A stretch of DNA of 64,000 bases, taken from the NCBI GenBank assembly GCA_034769895.1, contig CM068373.1, positions 22,053,967 through 22,117,966 of the forward strand, given 5' to 3'. The DNA comes from Magicicada septendecula. Taxonomy: Eukaryota > Arthropoda > Insecta > Hemiptera > Cicadidae. The translations under genes were made by a program, and so were the position numbers. The notes under the pieces were generated by a model, which did no database searches, was not told the DNA's origin, and was given only the letters and a program-made list of their open reading frames with translations. Shown here piece after piece: positions 33,680 through 45,562 of the stretch; the first letter of the stretch is position 1; every line of letters starts with the position of its first letter.

Positions 33680-35380
33680 TATAACATCAGCCAGGGAGGT
33701 TATGACAAGACTTCACAAATTTCGTTGCCACAAACATTCACTTTGGTGCTGCACACAGTGAATTTTTTTGGAACTAAAACAAGACTCGGTCTTTCAAACG
33801 CTGAAAACGGCAATTGAATACAGCTGGAGGGAAAGAAGTTATAACCATGTAAACCTACACTCTAGTGACAGCCGAGCGTCGTCTGCTGCCAATAAACTGC
33901 CCGCTCGAGCTGGACTCGGGCATCGACCGGAATGTGATTTTCCTTGGAGTGGTGATGATTATGATCTATTATAAAACTAGTGTTTGCTGGTCTTATGCGT
34001 CCTTATGTGTTAATAAAAGCTACTTGACAACACACAGCTAACGCACGAAACTAATGTGTGTGGACTTGATAACAAAAATGTATTTGCTCGATTTGGGAAT
34101 TGGTTTTTGGCTAGTATGCAGTGTACAATTAAGCTGAAACGTAATGCATGAAAAATAAGATGAAAATTTTGATAATTAAGAAAGTTGTGTTAGTGATTAC
34201 AATCACAAACAGAATTAACACTGTTGCACACCACTATAGGAAAATTATTCTGATTAGCGCTTTCAAGCTTCTCAACTCATCGTCAAATCGGAAATAACAA
34301 TAATAGGACTATACAGCTTCTTTATACTCCACTTGCCCTACCGCCCGTACACATTTTTGTAAACAAATGTCTTATAAGTTGAATGTCCTTTCTGGATATT
34401 AATAACAAGCGAGTTAATATGTGTGACTGAACTTTTATAAATGAGAAACAGTTGTAAATGAAAAACTAATTTATATTTTACACGTTAGTTAAACTGACTT
34501 TATTGAGGCTAGAATTCATACTATTGATTTTACATAATATACTCTATAGAAACGTAATTGTATATACCTAGGACCGTTTCCTATTAACACAATCTGATAT
34601 CAATATTATATTTTAAAATGATATTCAATAACAACAAATAATTTATTTAAAATTGTTTTATGAGATGTTTTAAAACAAAATAATTTTTTCCCTAATATTT
34701 CTTCTCCAGACAATTTTTTTTAGGCCTATTTAGATAGGATTAGCTGATTTTGGTCTCTAAAGTGCACAAGTTATAGTTATATGCATGCAGCTATGGAACT
34801 ATTTCTTGCCGGAATGAAAGATGCTTAAGTTTTTTTTTTTTTTTTGGACAATCAAAAATATGTGCTAGTATAGTATATGAAAATTGGATTAGATATTTAC
34901 ATTTTTACCAGAAGAATAACGACGTGGTTTCATGGAACGTTTCTTATCTACAGTAGTTATATAACCTCTCCGCTCTTTCTTAATAAGTTGGGGTGAAAAC
35001 AAACTGAAACTGCCACTGATACTGAATTTTAGAGATTTTTAAAACATTTTGTATAATTTTCGTAAATGATTACTGTGGAGAAAACGCAGGCGCTTGAGAC
35101 GAAAACACGTGAAATGATGTGTTTGGAAGGAGAATTTAATACGTTGGGCCAGTGGGCAGAACACATTATTTATGGCTCTGTTATTTTCTCGTATCAAGGA
35201 AACGTGCATGGAATACGTTGTGTAGAAAGGCTGCCAACCAATATCCACTATTACAAAGTCCATAGCCTATATGTTCTAGAGTTATTGAATTTTCAAAGTA
35301 TATGTAATGCTCTTCTGATTCTGAACATAAATTCATGAATATAGAGGAATTACGTTTTGTTAACAATTAAATAAATTATT
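33680..35380. other. Intergenic with one repeat
   Basis: No gene is supported. The moderately GC-rich part at 33680-33980 is the 5' flank of the three-exon fragment and could hold its promoter. The frames at 35039-35366 overlap on both strands and match nothing recognisable. Confidence 0.45.
34183..34310 (+). repeat. Partial third copy of the 24-kb foldback repeat
   Basis: TGTGTTAGTGATTACAATCA, then CACTGTTGCACACCACTATA, matches the interior and left arm of the repeats at 24083 and 25031. It continues into GATTAGCGCTTTCAAG, the sequence of their right arm in inverse. The right half is missing. Confidence 0.65.
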
Positions 35381-35384
35381 TTAC

Positions 35385-35962
35385 TACCGACTCGAAACAC
35401 AAAGTTTTTATGGATAAAAAAGTATAAGTTTTACCTTATAACCTGAACCGGTTTTCGCTTTTTAAAAGGTTCTTCAGAGGCCGCCGCTGGTAGTATTGTC
35501 CGTCTTGTTGTTGGCGACGGTATCGATTTTCGAAAGTCGATATTGTGTGTGTGGGGTGAGATATGTTCGAATAATGCGTGCGATTTGAATTGTGTCTGTT
35601 CGTTTAGGATGTCGTTTTTATTTGTTTTTGTGTGTTTGTATATTTCCAATTGTTCTAGAGTGTCTAGTTTTCTGCGTTTTGTGTGTACGTGTAGAATGTC
35701 CATGTTTTGGCGATGTTTTTGTATGTGTGGTTTGCTTCAATGAGGTGGTTTGCAAAGGTGGATTCTGTAGTGGAGTGCAGTGCCTTTGTGTGTTCAATGT
35801 ATCTTTTTTTGAAGCTACGTCCTGTCTGGCCTATGTAGAATTTGTTGCAATCTGAGCAATTTAGTTTGTAAACACCAGGTAGATCGAATTTGTTTTGTGC
35901 TTTGTGTGTGTGTGTTTCTATAGTGTGTAACGGACACGTCATGGACAACGAAATCCAAGAAT
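35385..35962 (-). mobile_element. PLE 3' end joined to an inverted tail piece
   Basis: The minus strand encodes FDLPGVYKLNCSDCNKFYIGQTGRSFKKRYIEHTKALHSTTE, then FANHLIEANHTY and LDTLEQLEIYKHTK. This is the best GIY-YIG domain in the window, with both C-x-x-C and F-Y-I-G-Q-T-G-R intact. A frameshift separates the frames at 35664-35948 and 35431-35703. The tail carries CTGAAGA, a stem and GAAAACCGG (35476-35455). At 35928 a 34-bp piece of the element's own 3' end (TAACGGACACGTCATGGACA and onward) follows in opposite orientation. PLEs commonly show such inverted joints. It is the same family as 2884-3485 and 40527-40908. Confidence 0.8.
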
Positions 35963-35969
35963 TAAATAA

Positions 35970-36425
35970 ACATAATTATATCAACTATTCATGTAAATGG
36001 TAAATCGTTATTTATTTGAATGCATTACTCAGTATATGAGGCATATTTATTAAGCATGTTTGTATAATGTGTGTTTAAAATGTCGTTTTTTTTTTAATTT
36101 ATTTAAGATACGGTAATTTAAATTTGGTTTCGTTTGTTAAAATAACGATAATGTAGATCCCAGGCCTAAACCCGTAGCATTCTTCCTAATACTAATATAA
36201 CAATTTGGCGACTTAAATAAATTTTCAAATATGGACCGTCGGGTAGAAGATTACAGTATTCTAAACCATAGAGACATAGCCTAAATATCATAGGTAAGGT
36301 AAATAAATTGTCACTGCACAAAAGGTTTGTCACATGACAAATGGCGCCAATGGTACAAGTCTTCGTTACTTTGGTGACACTAAAAAGGGCCGTGTGACAA
36401 AAACCTACGTTTTTAAGCTGTGACG
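35970..36425. other. Intergenic, no gene seen
   Basis: AT-rich up to the 3' boundary of the Jockey-type element. The 114-codon minus frame at 36166-36510 straddles that boundary and is not a gene. Confidence 0.45.
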
Positions 36426-36429
36426 TTTG

Positions 36430-38140
36430 TTCCGCCCGAGCCGCGCTGAGATGTTCGGCGGCTGCACCCGCTATTTGTGGCGTACTGCAATCCTCCTCTT
36501 CTTTCGGCATCGGATTGTAGAGTCCGCTGCCGGCTCAGCGATGTCCATCGCTGGTGTGTTACAGGGCGAAGAACGTCCTTTCTACTCTCCGTCTGTTCCT
36601 TCCGGCTGGTCCGCTTCGATGTCGTCCGATAGAGGAGTGGAGATGAAATGCGTCCGATGGCGTTTCGATGGAGTGCTCCAAAAAAACACGACTAGGGGGT
36701 CGCGAGTAGTGCAGTGTCCCGAGTCTCAGAAAGGACTCCTGCCACTGGGTCTGTTTGAGTTCATTTTATACTTTTTATCTACTTATGGTGGGGCCTGAAG
36801 CGACCTGCGATTGGTGGATTATACCACCGGGGCTAGTAAACGAGGTCGCTTCCAGGACTCACCTGGTTGCGGGGTGTATTTACCATGTCCGGAAATCAGG
36901 GAATTGTGGGTTACTCTGTCGGAACGAACATAGAATCTACGCGCCAGGCGTCTCACGGTGTCATCAAGAGAGCGGACACCGAGTCCTCTCCTCAAAAGAC
37001 GAGAAGAGAACCTCCGGGGGACTTTACACGCAAGCTTCAGTCCCCGGTCGAGAACGCGCTGGAGCGCTGACCTATGACCACGAGCCAGGTATCGCCAAAT
37101 ATGACAGGCATAGATAATCACCGGCAACACGTACGAGTTGACTATGAGCTTATCTAGCTGGGGGGTCATTGCCGGATTAGATAGCACGGGCCAGAGTCTA
37201 CTGAGTTGCGCCGAAGCGCGTTGTCGGATCTACTGTGTATGGGTTCGCCAGGTGAGTCGGGAGTCCACGTGGAGCCCGAGGTACTTGACGCTATTGGTCC
37301 AGGGCACCTCGACGGGGCCTACTTTAAGCGACTGAGGCCGCTTACGTTTGCGCGAGAATATTATCATTGGAAGCGTTGACGGCAACTCTCCAGTCATCGG
37401 TCCACCCGACATACGCGTCGAGTTGGCGCTGGAGCTTGATTGCCGCATAACTTGTGTTCGGCTCTGAGACAAGTGCCGCAGTGTCGTCCGCGAACAGCGA
37501 CAATTTTACTCCAGGAACTCGGGGCGTGTCTTTGACAAACAGCGAGAACAGGAGAGGCCCAAGTAGACTTCCCTGAGGGACACCAGCGGTAATATGCCTC
37601 TCCGAAGAGAGAGCGTGGTCTACTCTCTCTCTCGGAAGCTACGGTCTCGCAGAAAGCTGCCGATCACGTGAACGTACCAATCTGGGAGAAGGACTTCCGT
37701 TAGCTTGTAAAGGACACCCTCGTGCCACACACGGTCAAAGGCTTTCTCTACGTCTAGGAAGATCGCAGTCGTCTGTTTGCGCTGGCCGCCAGCCTCGGTA
37801 ATGCATTCCACGAGTCTCATCAGCTGATGAGTAGAGGAGTGCAGCTCACGAAAGCCGAACTGTTCGGGGATCAGCACGTCTAGTCTTCCTAGATGGTCGC
37901 GGATCCTACGCTGGATCAATCGATCGAAAACCTTGGACGTCACGGACAAGAGGCTGATGGGTCTGAGGTTTTCCACGCGAGAAGAATTCTTTCCCGGCTT
38001 GGGTATCGCTATTACTGTAGCCGTTTTCCATATCACCGGAAAGTAGGCCAGTCTGAGGCATGAATTGAACAGGTCAGAGAGGAACTGCGTTCCTCACTCC
38101 GGAAGGCGATGGAGGGCGGAATTCGTGACTCCGGGGCTTG
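36430..38140 (-). pseudogene. Jockey-type LINE, reverse transcriptase to 3' UTR
   Basis: On the minus strand from about 38140: GVTNSALHRLPE, a stop, then FLSDLFNSCLRLAYFP, WKTATVIAIPKPGKN, LRPISLLSVTSKVFDRLIQRR, PEQFGFRELHSSTHQL and FLDVEKAFDRVWHEG (motif A). Next, in a shifted frame, come ITAGVPQGSLLGPLLF, then LSLFADDTAAL (the F-A-D-D catalytic site, about 37494-37483), VKYLGLHVDSRLTW, and finally IIYACHIWRYLARGHRSALQ to 36819. The order and motifs are those of a Jockey-clade reverse transcriptase, which copies the element's own RNA at a nicked target. Breaks: one stop and about two frameshifts. It lacks the endonuclease and ORF1 (5'-truncated). The GC-rich 36430-36800 is the likely 3' UTR. 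The palm motifs are intact, so this is the youngest-looking LINE here. Confidence 0.85.
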
Positions 38141-38149
38141 TTACGTTTC

Positions 38150-39015
38150 TATATTAGCCACTACTAAATAGCGGCTACCTAAAAACAGTGTGACATAGAA
38201 GTAACCAGAAAATGCAAGAAGTAAAAGATAATACGAAAAAAAATTACGAAATTACACTACTTTCAGAAGAAACAAATTGAATATCATCAAAACATTATAT
38301 AATTACTGCAAGAAACTTCGAGTTACGTATATAGAAAATTATTACTTATATATGTAGGTTAAAACGCATTATGTGGGAAATGCATATGCCGGTAAAGCAA
38401 TGAGTTTGTTTCTCTGTGTTACACGTTTCATGGCGTAAGACGTTAATCAGCCAAATGTAAATTTCACAAGGCAAGTGCATATCAATTCTCTTTGAACAAT
38501 TACTGTGGTAAATTGTAGCGCTAGTAAACCGCAAAGAGTTTTTACAGTCTACTGTATAATCAACTGTTGTGAGTTGGCTTAGCGCAAGTAACTGGTGTAT
38601 TTGATGTGCACGAAATGAAAACGTTAATGAGGTCGTCCTAGACAGAGAGTGGTGTTATATAAAATATATGATACTACAGCTAGAGAGCGTAATAATTTAC
38701 ATTGAGTATGTATGATCGTTTGCTATGCCATTGCCGTTGCTTGTTATTTCTGAAAGACTTTGTAAACAACAGTTTATCGCTTTCATCTGTTATCAGCGTG
38801 AAAACATCAGAGACTGTAAATTTCAAATGGTTCTAAGACGAAATTTTTAAAGACCAAACATGAAGTAAATTGGTGAGTAAAAAGCTTCATCTGTGATAAC
38901 GCAGCAGATTTAGATTCAAAGAACTTATAGATTTGTTTTCCACGGTATGTTTGAAGTTACATAAAGTTATTAATCTTAACACTGTTATTATTGAATGTTT
39001 TAGTGGATAGTTAGT
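38150..39015. other. Intergenic with a short dispersed repeat
   Basis: No gene. 38250-38345 (ACACTACTTTCAGAAGAAAC to ACGTATATAGAAAAT) recurs at about 40430-40530 beside a PLE inverted pair, so it is part of that repeat family. Confidence 0.5.
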
Positions 39016-39120
39016 GAGGATCGGTCAATAATACACTTTTAGTTATTTTGCGTCGACGTTTCGACAATATTTATTGTCATCTTCAGGACCTGTGTATGAA
39101 ATACAATAGAAATATCAAAT
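39015..39120 (-). mobile_element. PLE-like 3' tail with structured motif
   Basis: On the minus strand, CCTGAAGATGACAATAAATA then TTGTCGAAACGTCGACG (39086-39050) has the CTGAAGA, T, stem, GAAAC layout of the PLE tails in this window, with a GACAAT/ATTGTC stem. No coding remnant is attached, so the assignment rests on the motif. Confidence 0.45.
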
Positions 39121-39124
39121 ATAA

Positions 39125-40005
39125 CGAAACAATTAAATATTTGGGTGAACGTGTTGGTGATGTGAGTGTGTGCGTGTGTATGTATGTATCATTTTTTATG
39201 TGAAGACTTATGATAGTTTGTTTACATCTTCAAATTATCTTTAAGAAAGCGAGAAATTATAGTATGAGAGAACTTAATTTATACAGTATTACAATTTAAA
39301 TTACTAAATATAATGTTATTTTAATTAATTAAACAAACAGTAACCAACAATTGGATATTAGATTGGTACAAAATTGTTTATACCTACAACAGTCAACATA
39401 TAGCAAAGTAATATATTACCTATAACTAAAACAGATTAGGGGATGTTCACTACTGTATTATTGCTGTTATTATTGCTTGCAAAAAATCTACAGTTTGTCA
39501 AGAATAAAAAAAATATATATACAATTTAAACAAGAATACAAACTAACATTCCTAATGAAAAATAATAATAAATTAACATAACGTGATACAAATGGTAAAC
39601 AATATAAATAACAATGTAAACAATATATATGTTACAAAATATACACAAAATTACGTAACATTTACTATTACAAAAAAACTTTGTTTATTTATTTTTAACT
39701 TTTGCTATTCGAATTGCTTTATTCCAGGATAACCGTGCTTAGCTAAACGCTGTGTTACCAAATCATATTTTAGTGTTCTTTTCTTTTTCCAAGAATCCTC
39801 CTCGGCTTACTACGCTGTTTAATAGTCTCTTATCGTCATCCTCACGATATAATCTGATCATCGTAACTGCTACAAATGGTTAGCGTTCAACCTTTAGTTT
39901 CACTCAAACCATTCGTTTTTGCATTCTATCTACACAATGTGTATAAATTATTAAAATTTGTTTATGTATTTCCCATTTAATAGTTATCAATATAATTCCT
40001 TAATA
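39125..40005. other. AT-rich intergenic
   Basis: No gene. A/T-rich with a GT-rich patch near 39155-39185. Confidence 0.45.
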
Positions 40006-40009
40006 TTGT

Positions 40010-40480
40010 AATATTGTTCAAAATAATTTCATCTGCTAGTAGTGAATTTTGTTTTTGCCATTTCAATACTTTACGCACGTTTCACTGACAAAACCAGCAT
40101 CATCAGAGGTGTGTAAGTAAATAAATAACAATCAAAATAATTTTATGTTAATATAGAAAATAACAAATAATCGAATTCGTTTTGAATTTAATGTAAAATA
40201 ACGAATACGCGATTTAAATCTATTAGTTAACGATTGTTTTAATGTTTATTTACTTATGCAGCTGTTTTGTTGGTTAAATTGGAAATATGTTATGGTTATG
40301 TAGTATTTATTTTAATAAACTTTTATTTTTAATTAGATCATCTTGTTGTTGATTTACTTACAAACCTCTGATGATGCAGATGTTTTCAGTGAAACGTGCA
40401 TAATGTATTTAAACGGCAAAAACAAAATTCACTACTTGCAGAAGAAACTATATTAAACAATATTAGAATATTATATAATT
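40010..40480. repeat. Inverted pair of PLE-like tails
   Basis: The arm at about 40010-40130 and the arm at about 40340-40480 are inverted copies: TTTGTTTTTGCCATTT and CACGTTTCACTGA on the left, against TCAGTGAAACGTGCATAAT and GGCAAAAACAAAATTCACTA on the right. A spacer of about 210 bp separates them. Each arm carries CTGATGATGC, a pairing segment and GAAAC. The similarity to PLE tails suggests a foldback derived from two element ends in opposite orientation. Confidence 0.65.
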
Positions 40481-40526
40481 GCTGCAAGAAACTCTGAGTT
40501 ACGTATATACAAAATATATTTCTTGG

Positions 40527-40908
40527 ATTTCGTTGTCCATGACGTGTCCGTTACTTAACTAAATATAATTATTTCACTACCGACTCGCAACATAAAATTT
40601 TTTATGGGTAAACACGTAAACGTTTTACCTTATAGCCTTAACCGGTTTCGCTTTTAAAAAGCTTCTTCAGAGGCTGCCACTGGGAGCACTGTCCGTCTTG
40701 TTAACACTAACATAATAACTTCCCCCCACAGAATATCGATGTTTCAAAACCCGATACCGTCACCAACAACAAGACGGACAGTGCTCCCAGCGGCAGCCTC
40801 TGAAGAAGCTTTTAAAAGCGAAAACCGGTTAAGGCTGTAAGGTAAAACTTTTACGTGTTTACCCATAAAAACTTTGTGTTTAGAGTCGGTAGTGAAATAA
40901 TTATATTT
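40527..40908. mobile_element. Inverted pair of PLE 3' ends, about 140-bp arms
   Basis: Left arm 40561-40701 and right arm about 40768-40908 are near-perfect complements around a spacer of about 65 bp. Each arm is the 3' end of the PLE family at 2.9 and 35.4 kb: ACAAGACGGACAGTGCTCCC, CTGAAGAAGCTTTTAAAAGC, GAAAACCGGTT and a GAGTCGGTAGTGAAATAA block. The left arm also keeps the outermost tail (40527-40560, GGATTTCGTTGTCCATGACG). The stem between CTGAAGA and GAAA is perfect here (GCTTTT/AAAAGC). Confidence 0.8.
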
Positions 40909-40909
40909 A

Positions 40910-41985
40910 AAATATATTTTTTAATAAGTTATTGTTAACAAAATTGTTTGTAACCTAGATTTTTAAACTATCGAATAAATCACATTCGTGGAGTGCAGTA
41001 CATGATTTTTGATATAATTAAATCTTACACAACAGATACTCGCGTGTGCACACAATGACGGTATATAACATAAATCAATTACCTGTTTCCTTAAGCTTAT
41101 TAACATTGAATCACTTAAATATTTTTATTACCTTTACTGCCATTTAACTTGACAGCTAATTTGTTTCTTCTCCTCCTATAGCTTCTCTCTTTTACTTATC
41201 ATGCCCAGAATGGCTACTGTAGCCACAATCTAGGGCTATTGTAACACCTAATACCAGGTACAGCTAACATTGCAGCAACCGCAGCCGCATTTTTACTCTC
41301 AGACACCTCATGTACAACACCTCAGACGCACGAAAACAAACACAACAAGTGTATGAAAGCAAAATATTGTTTGGAACCTATCTGTTTATGGCACACACAC
41401 ACAAGCGCTGCCATGTGTCTAGTTACAGTTACAGTGTTTATATAACTGATTATTAAGACAGTTTACAACTGGATGTCTAATAGTAGAGAGTAGATTCATA
41501 TTTTATTCCGATTAAAAGAATATTAATTTGGTTTTATGAATTTCTTTTACATGGCTTAGGGATTATTGTTTGATCTGTTTTACACTACATAGACACAATA
41601 TACAGAAGTGCAGAGTGATCACCCGTGACACAGAAAGAAATAATATGGTTACCATGGATCAAGCTAGCAGGCCAGCCTCTTGCATGGCCCGGCCTCGGAT
41701 CAAACGGTTTACGCCTTTAGAATATGTTAACGGTTACCAGAATCAGAAGATAATGTCTATTTAGTATTTTTCCATAATCCTGATATTTACTACCGACTAC
41801 AAGAAAAAGTTCAAAAATACTCTAGTATTTAATATTAAATACCTATTAAATTATAAATGTCATTTTGTCTCCTATTTTGACATGTACATTCTTTAGTCAA
41901 AATTATTTCAATATTTTGTTTTATGGAATGCAAAACACAGAAAAAGATCTCGAGTTAGCAGTTTTCTACTTAAGCCAAATATGAA
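40910..41985. other. Intergenic, no gene seen
   Basis: AT-rich. The 64-codon frame at 41570-41764 matches nothing recognisable. Confidence 0.45.
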
Positions 41986-41989
41986 ATTA

Positions 41990-42490
41990 ATATATTCTTA
42001 CAATATCAACGCAGAAAACAAAAGTTATGGCTTTTATAGGAAAGGATCCGACATGTCCCAAGATAGTTGTAAAGAATAAGTCTATAAAACAAGTATCTTA
42101 CTTAACTTTTCTAGGATGGAATTTAACTTTTTAAATAGATTTCGAATGATATGCGGTACTATACACAGAAAACTTGGAAATAGGACAAGGGAAGGCATCA
42201 AGATAAAATTCTGTAAAGTTATAGCAACACCTGTTTTAACGTACGGAAATGAATCTTTGACGATGACGAGAAATGACGAGCGAAGAATACAAACAATTGA
42301 AATGAATTTCTTAAGAACAATTAAAGGTTGCAACCTTAGATATCAAATACAAAATGAAGATATAAGAACTGAGTTAAATGTATATTCTGTGGCCAGCCAA
42401 GTAAGAGAAAGACAAATAAAATGGAGACAGCACATTGAGAGAATGGAAGATCTGAGGCTACCTGAACAAGTAGGCTAATACGATACAGAG
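41990..42490 (+). pseudogene. LINE reverse transcriptase C-terminal fragment
   Basis: The plus strand first reads KTKVMAFIGKDPTCPKIVV then VSYLTFLGWNLT. After a frameshift at about 42116 it continues FNFLNRFRMICGTIHRKL, IKFCKVIATPVLTYGNESLTM, RRIQTIEMNFLRTIKGC, and ends WRQHIERMEDLRLPEQ at the stop near 42478. This is the region after the palm domain (KTKVMAF, FLGW, Y-G-x-E) through the end of ORF2. The GGA/GAA microsatellite begins shortly after, at the place of the 3' tail. The 120-codon stretch is still open. Confidence 0.75.
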
Positions 42491-42573
42491 CTCAGAGAAA
42501 GCGAGATGTAGGTATACCAAAGAAGAGATGGCTTCAATAAAGGCGGAACAGTCTGTAAGCCTATGCTTTGACG

Positions 42574-42805
42574 TGGAGAAGAAGAACGAGAAGGAGGAGG
42601 AGGAGGAGGAGGAGGAGGAGGAGGAGGAGGAGGAGGAAAAGCAGAAGCAGAAGGAGAAGAAGGAGAAGGAGATGGTGGAGGAGGAGGAGGAGGAGGAGGA
42701 GGAGGAGGAGGAGGAGGAGGAGGAGCAGAAGAAGAAGAAGAAGAAGAAGAAGAAGAAGAAGAAGAAGAAGAAGAAGAAGAAGAAGAAGAAGAAGAAGAGG
42801 AGGAG
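42574..42805. repeat. (GGA)n/(GAA)n purine microsatellite
   Basis: About 230 bp of GAG, GGA and GAA triplets, purine-only on the plus strand for long stretches. It follows the LINE end at 42490. The poly-Glu and poly-Arg frames across it are artefacts. Confidence 0.97.
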
Positions 42806-42809
42806 TTTT

Positions 42810-45250
42810 ATGGGATATAATTATTTGCTTGATAACTTCCTATAGTAAACCGCTTAAAACTTAGTACTTTTGAAATACGCGTATAATTACCTTTTCGATT
42901 TGTAGAGTGTCGTGTGGGTACGTATTTGATGATTTTGATACTCAGCTTGTGACGTCTCCCTTGTTAAGATATCACAAATGTCGGGAACCAGTTCAATTTG
43001 TTACCTGTTAATTTAACTAGCTGCCGTTGTTAGTAAACCTTAAGCACTAACAAATTATAACACTTTATTATTCAGGAATTAAGCAAGGAATGTATAAATT
43101 TATTCACTCGTTGGGTGTTAGCAGAAACATCTCTTTATTAACATATATATCTCTCATACTTTACTTTAGTTTTAAAACTCAGATTCTAAAATTTTCTGCA
43201 TTAAATATTTTGAAAATTTACTTTTTTATTCCTTTTATATCAAAAGCATTCGGCTATATATTGTTTTTAGTACCTCGGATCCGGGACTCAACTTAGTTAT
43301 GTTTTTATTACAACTTCAACCAAATTATTAGAAGAAGAATTTTGGTTGTAAGTTTTAAAATTAATTTATATCTAAACATCGTAATGTCATTACTACTTCA
43401 TTACAGTGATTACAAAAATATACATATTAAACTTTAAATTATCAAAAGTTCTTTACTGTTCTTTTGTTACTGGTCTTGTTGTTTTACAGTGAATTTGTGT
43501 TAGAAATATTATGTTTTGATATCACCTGAATATAACAATGTGTATGCTGTGGGGTCCATGATGGTCATCTTCAGTCCTCTTCTAGGGTGTGATCCACGAT
43601 TGCTCTTGAAGTTCCATGAGGTTGATTGATTCTAGTAGTCTCTTCCTAGACGATTAGATTTTGGTTCTAGAAGTTCATCCGGTTGCTGATCGTGTTATCT
43701 TCTTTCGGAGTCGGTAGTTTACATTTTACTTTTGGTTACAGTTCATATTTTATCAGCACTAAAATCTGGTAATTAACATTTCTCACCATTTACAGTTTGC
43801 TAAGAGATGTGTCGGTTAAGTTTCCTTTTTTTTTTATATTTTACATTTCGCTTCACGCCCTAAATTATAATTTTGTTTTTATTATTATTATTATTATACT
43901 ACATAGGTCAAATCGAACTCATTATAAACTTGACTAAATATTGTTTAACGGTATACACCTATGTGTATGTTCGCAACACAGCAGCTACATCCTTACATCT
44001 CGGTGTCTATCGGGCGAATGCAAGCAATGTTTAGCGGCAAGGGGTCAGTAACTGGCGCGGTTTTACGCACTAAGAAAATAGTTCGTTCGTTTAAGTTATA
44101 TTAATTATTTACTAATTAAGTCGTAATACATTATTTTACCTTTTGGTTACGAATTAGGAATTTCTTTATCTATTTAGTACGTATTTTATTTAATTAAAAT
44201 AATTATTATTATTAGCTAAATAACACCGTTCTTAACGTGTTGGTACGGGACAATTTGCACGTTGTTGCATGAATCTAGGCATAGGTAAGGGGTGGATAAT
44301 ACTCTTACTTATATTGAAAGCAATTTTTTATTTGTGACGATTTAAATATTTTTTTAAATCGTCACAAGCTCTCAGAACTCGTGTTTCTTTAACACTCGCC
44401 TGCCTACAAAGCAAATCGTATACCCTTGACAACTTACTCTCGTAGAAATAGGAATGCCTGGTATTCTGAAACTCAGGAAGGGGACACAAAGGAGCGAAAT
44501 AGCTCTACGGGGCTCAAGATGATAACATCGCCCCTCGACTACCTACGTCTCCACAATAGTGATTACAAACCCACTACCCCCCCCCCCATACACACACAGA
44601 CATGCAGACACGCGTAGCTACGTATGCTAGGAAGAATGACGATATAAATGTGACAGTAGACCGAAGCAAACAAACGACAGACTGTATGGAAACAACAGCA
44701 CCAATTGGGCTGCTCTCGACGTATGCAAATTAACAAACATCCGACAATATGAATTAACCACGAGTTGCAAACATCAACATTCACATTTATTTTAACTAGT
44801 GAGTTAAAAAATTTGCACAATACAATGGACACACAACTGTTAGCAAAATATAATTTAAATTGGGTATGCTAATCCTTGTGTTGTAATGTTCTCTGACAGG
44901 ACCTACACAGTGTTCAAACAGTTTATAAATTTCTAAAAGAATTAATTTAAATATCCGGATTATTAGAACGAAAAAGAATATTAAAATATCTGTATTCATA
45001 TCACGTGTATGCTCTTGCATGTGCCTTTCGTATAATATAATGCTAGTGAATTATTTGCTTTGTATGTTCCACAGTTGTTACCGATTTCCTGTTTTTATAT
45101 AAAAAAAATTGTTTTCCTTACTATTTTGAAAAATATTAATAAAATGTACTGTACTGACAAGATATCGTATTTGAAACTCATCGTGTACCATACTCAATCA
45201 GAAGTTCAATTACTTCATTTTACCCTGTTATTTGAATTAGCAGTCTCTGT
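42810..45250. other. Long stretch without recognisable genes
   Basis: AT-rich with A/T homopolymers, a C10 tract near 44578-44587, and no family match on either strand. Open frames of 60 to 93 codons (for example 45060-45341) overlap on both strands and have biased composition. Confidence 0.5.
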
Positions 45251-45256
45251 AATTCC

Positions 45257-45453
45257 AACTTTGTCGTGTTTACTTGCTGAACCACTACTTGTCATGTTCC
45301 GGACAAGGACTTTCAGTGTTTCCACAATTTTCAACTCGTAAACCATGACCCACCTTGTCGTTGGGGTTTAGGATTTGAAAATGGTGAAAACACTGAAAGG
45401 CCTCGCCCGGAACATGACAAGTAGCAGTTTAGCAAGTAAACACGACAAAGTTG
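45257..45453. repeat. Long inverted repeat, about 81-bp arms
   Basis: Left arm 45257-45337 (AACTTTGTCGTGTTTACTTG, then GTCATGTTCCGG, CTTTCAGTGTTT) and right arm 45372-45453 (AACACTGAAAG, CCGGAACATGACAAGTAG, AAGTAAACACGACAAAGTT) are near complements around a spacer of about 34 bp. It is non-coding. It lacks the CTGAWGA/GAAA motif found in other foldbacks here and is not assigned to a family. Confidence 0.8.
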
Positions 45454-45562
45454 ATATCACTTGTTTCCTTGTACATAACAAAAGAATATGGTCATGCTAT
45501 CTTCTCTTGTTATATTAGACTAAATGATATAAAGAAATATAAGTTGCATATTTTTTAGTTTT

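Noticed and set aside
36427..37117. Plus-strand frames of about 120 codons
   Set aside because: They are shadows of the minus-strand Jockey-type element and its GC-rich 3' UTR.
42528..42864. Glu/Lys-rich and Arg-rich frames of about 100 codons
   Set aside because: Produced by the GGA/GAA microsatellite; no start context or flanking domain.
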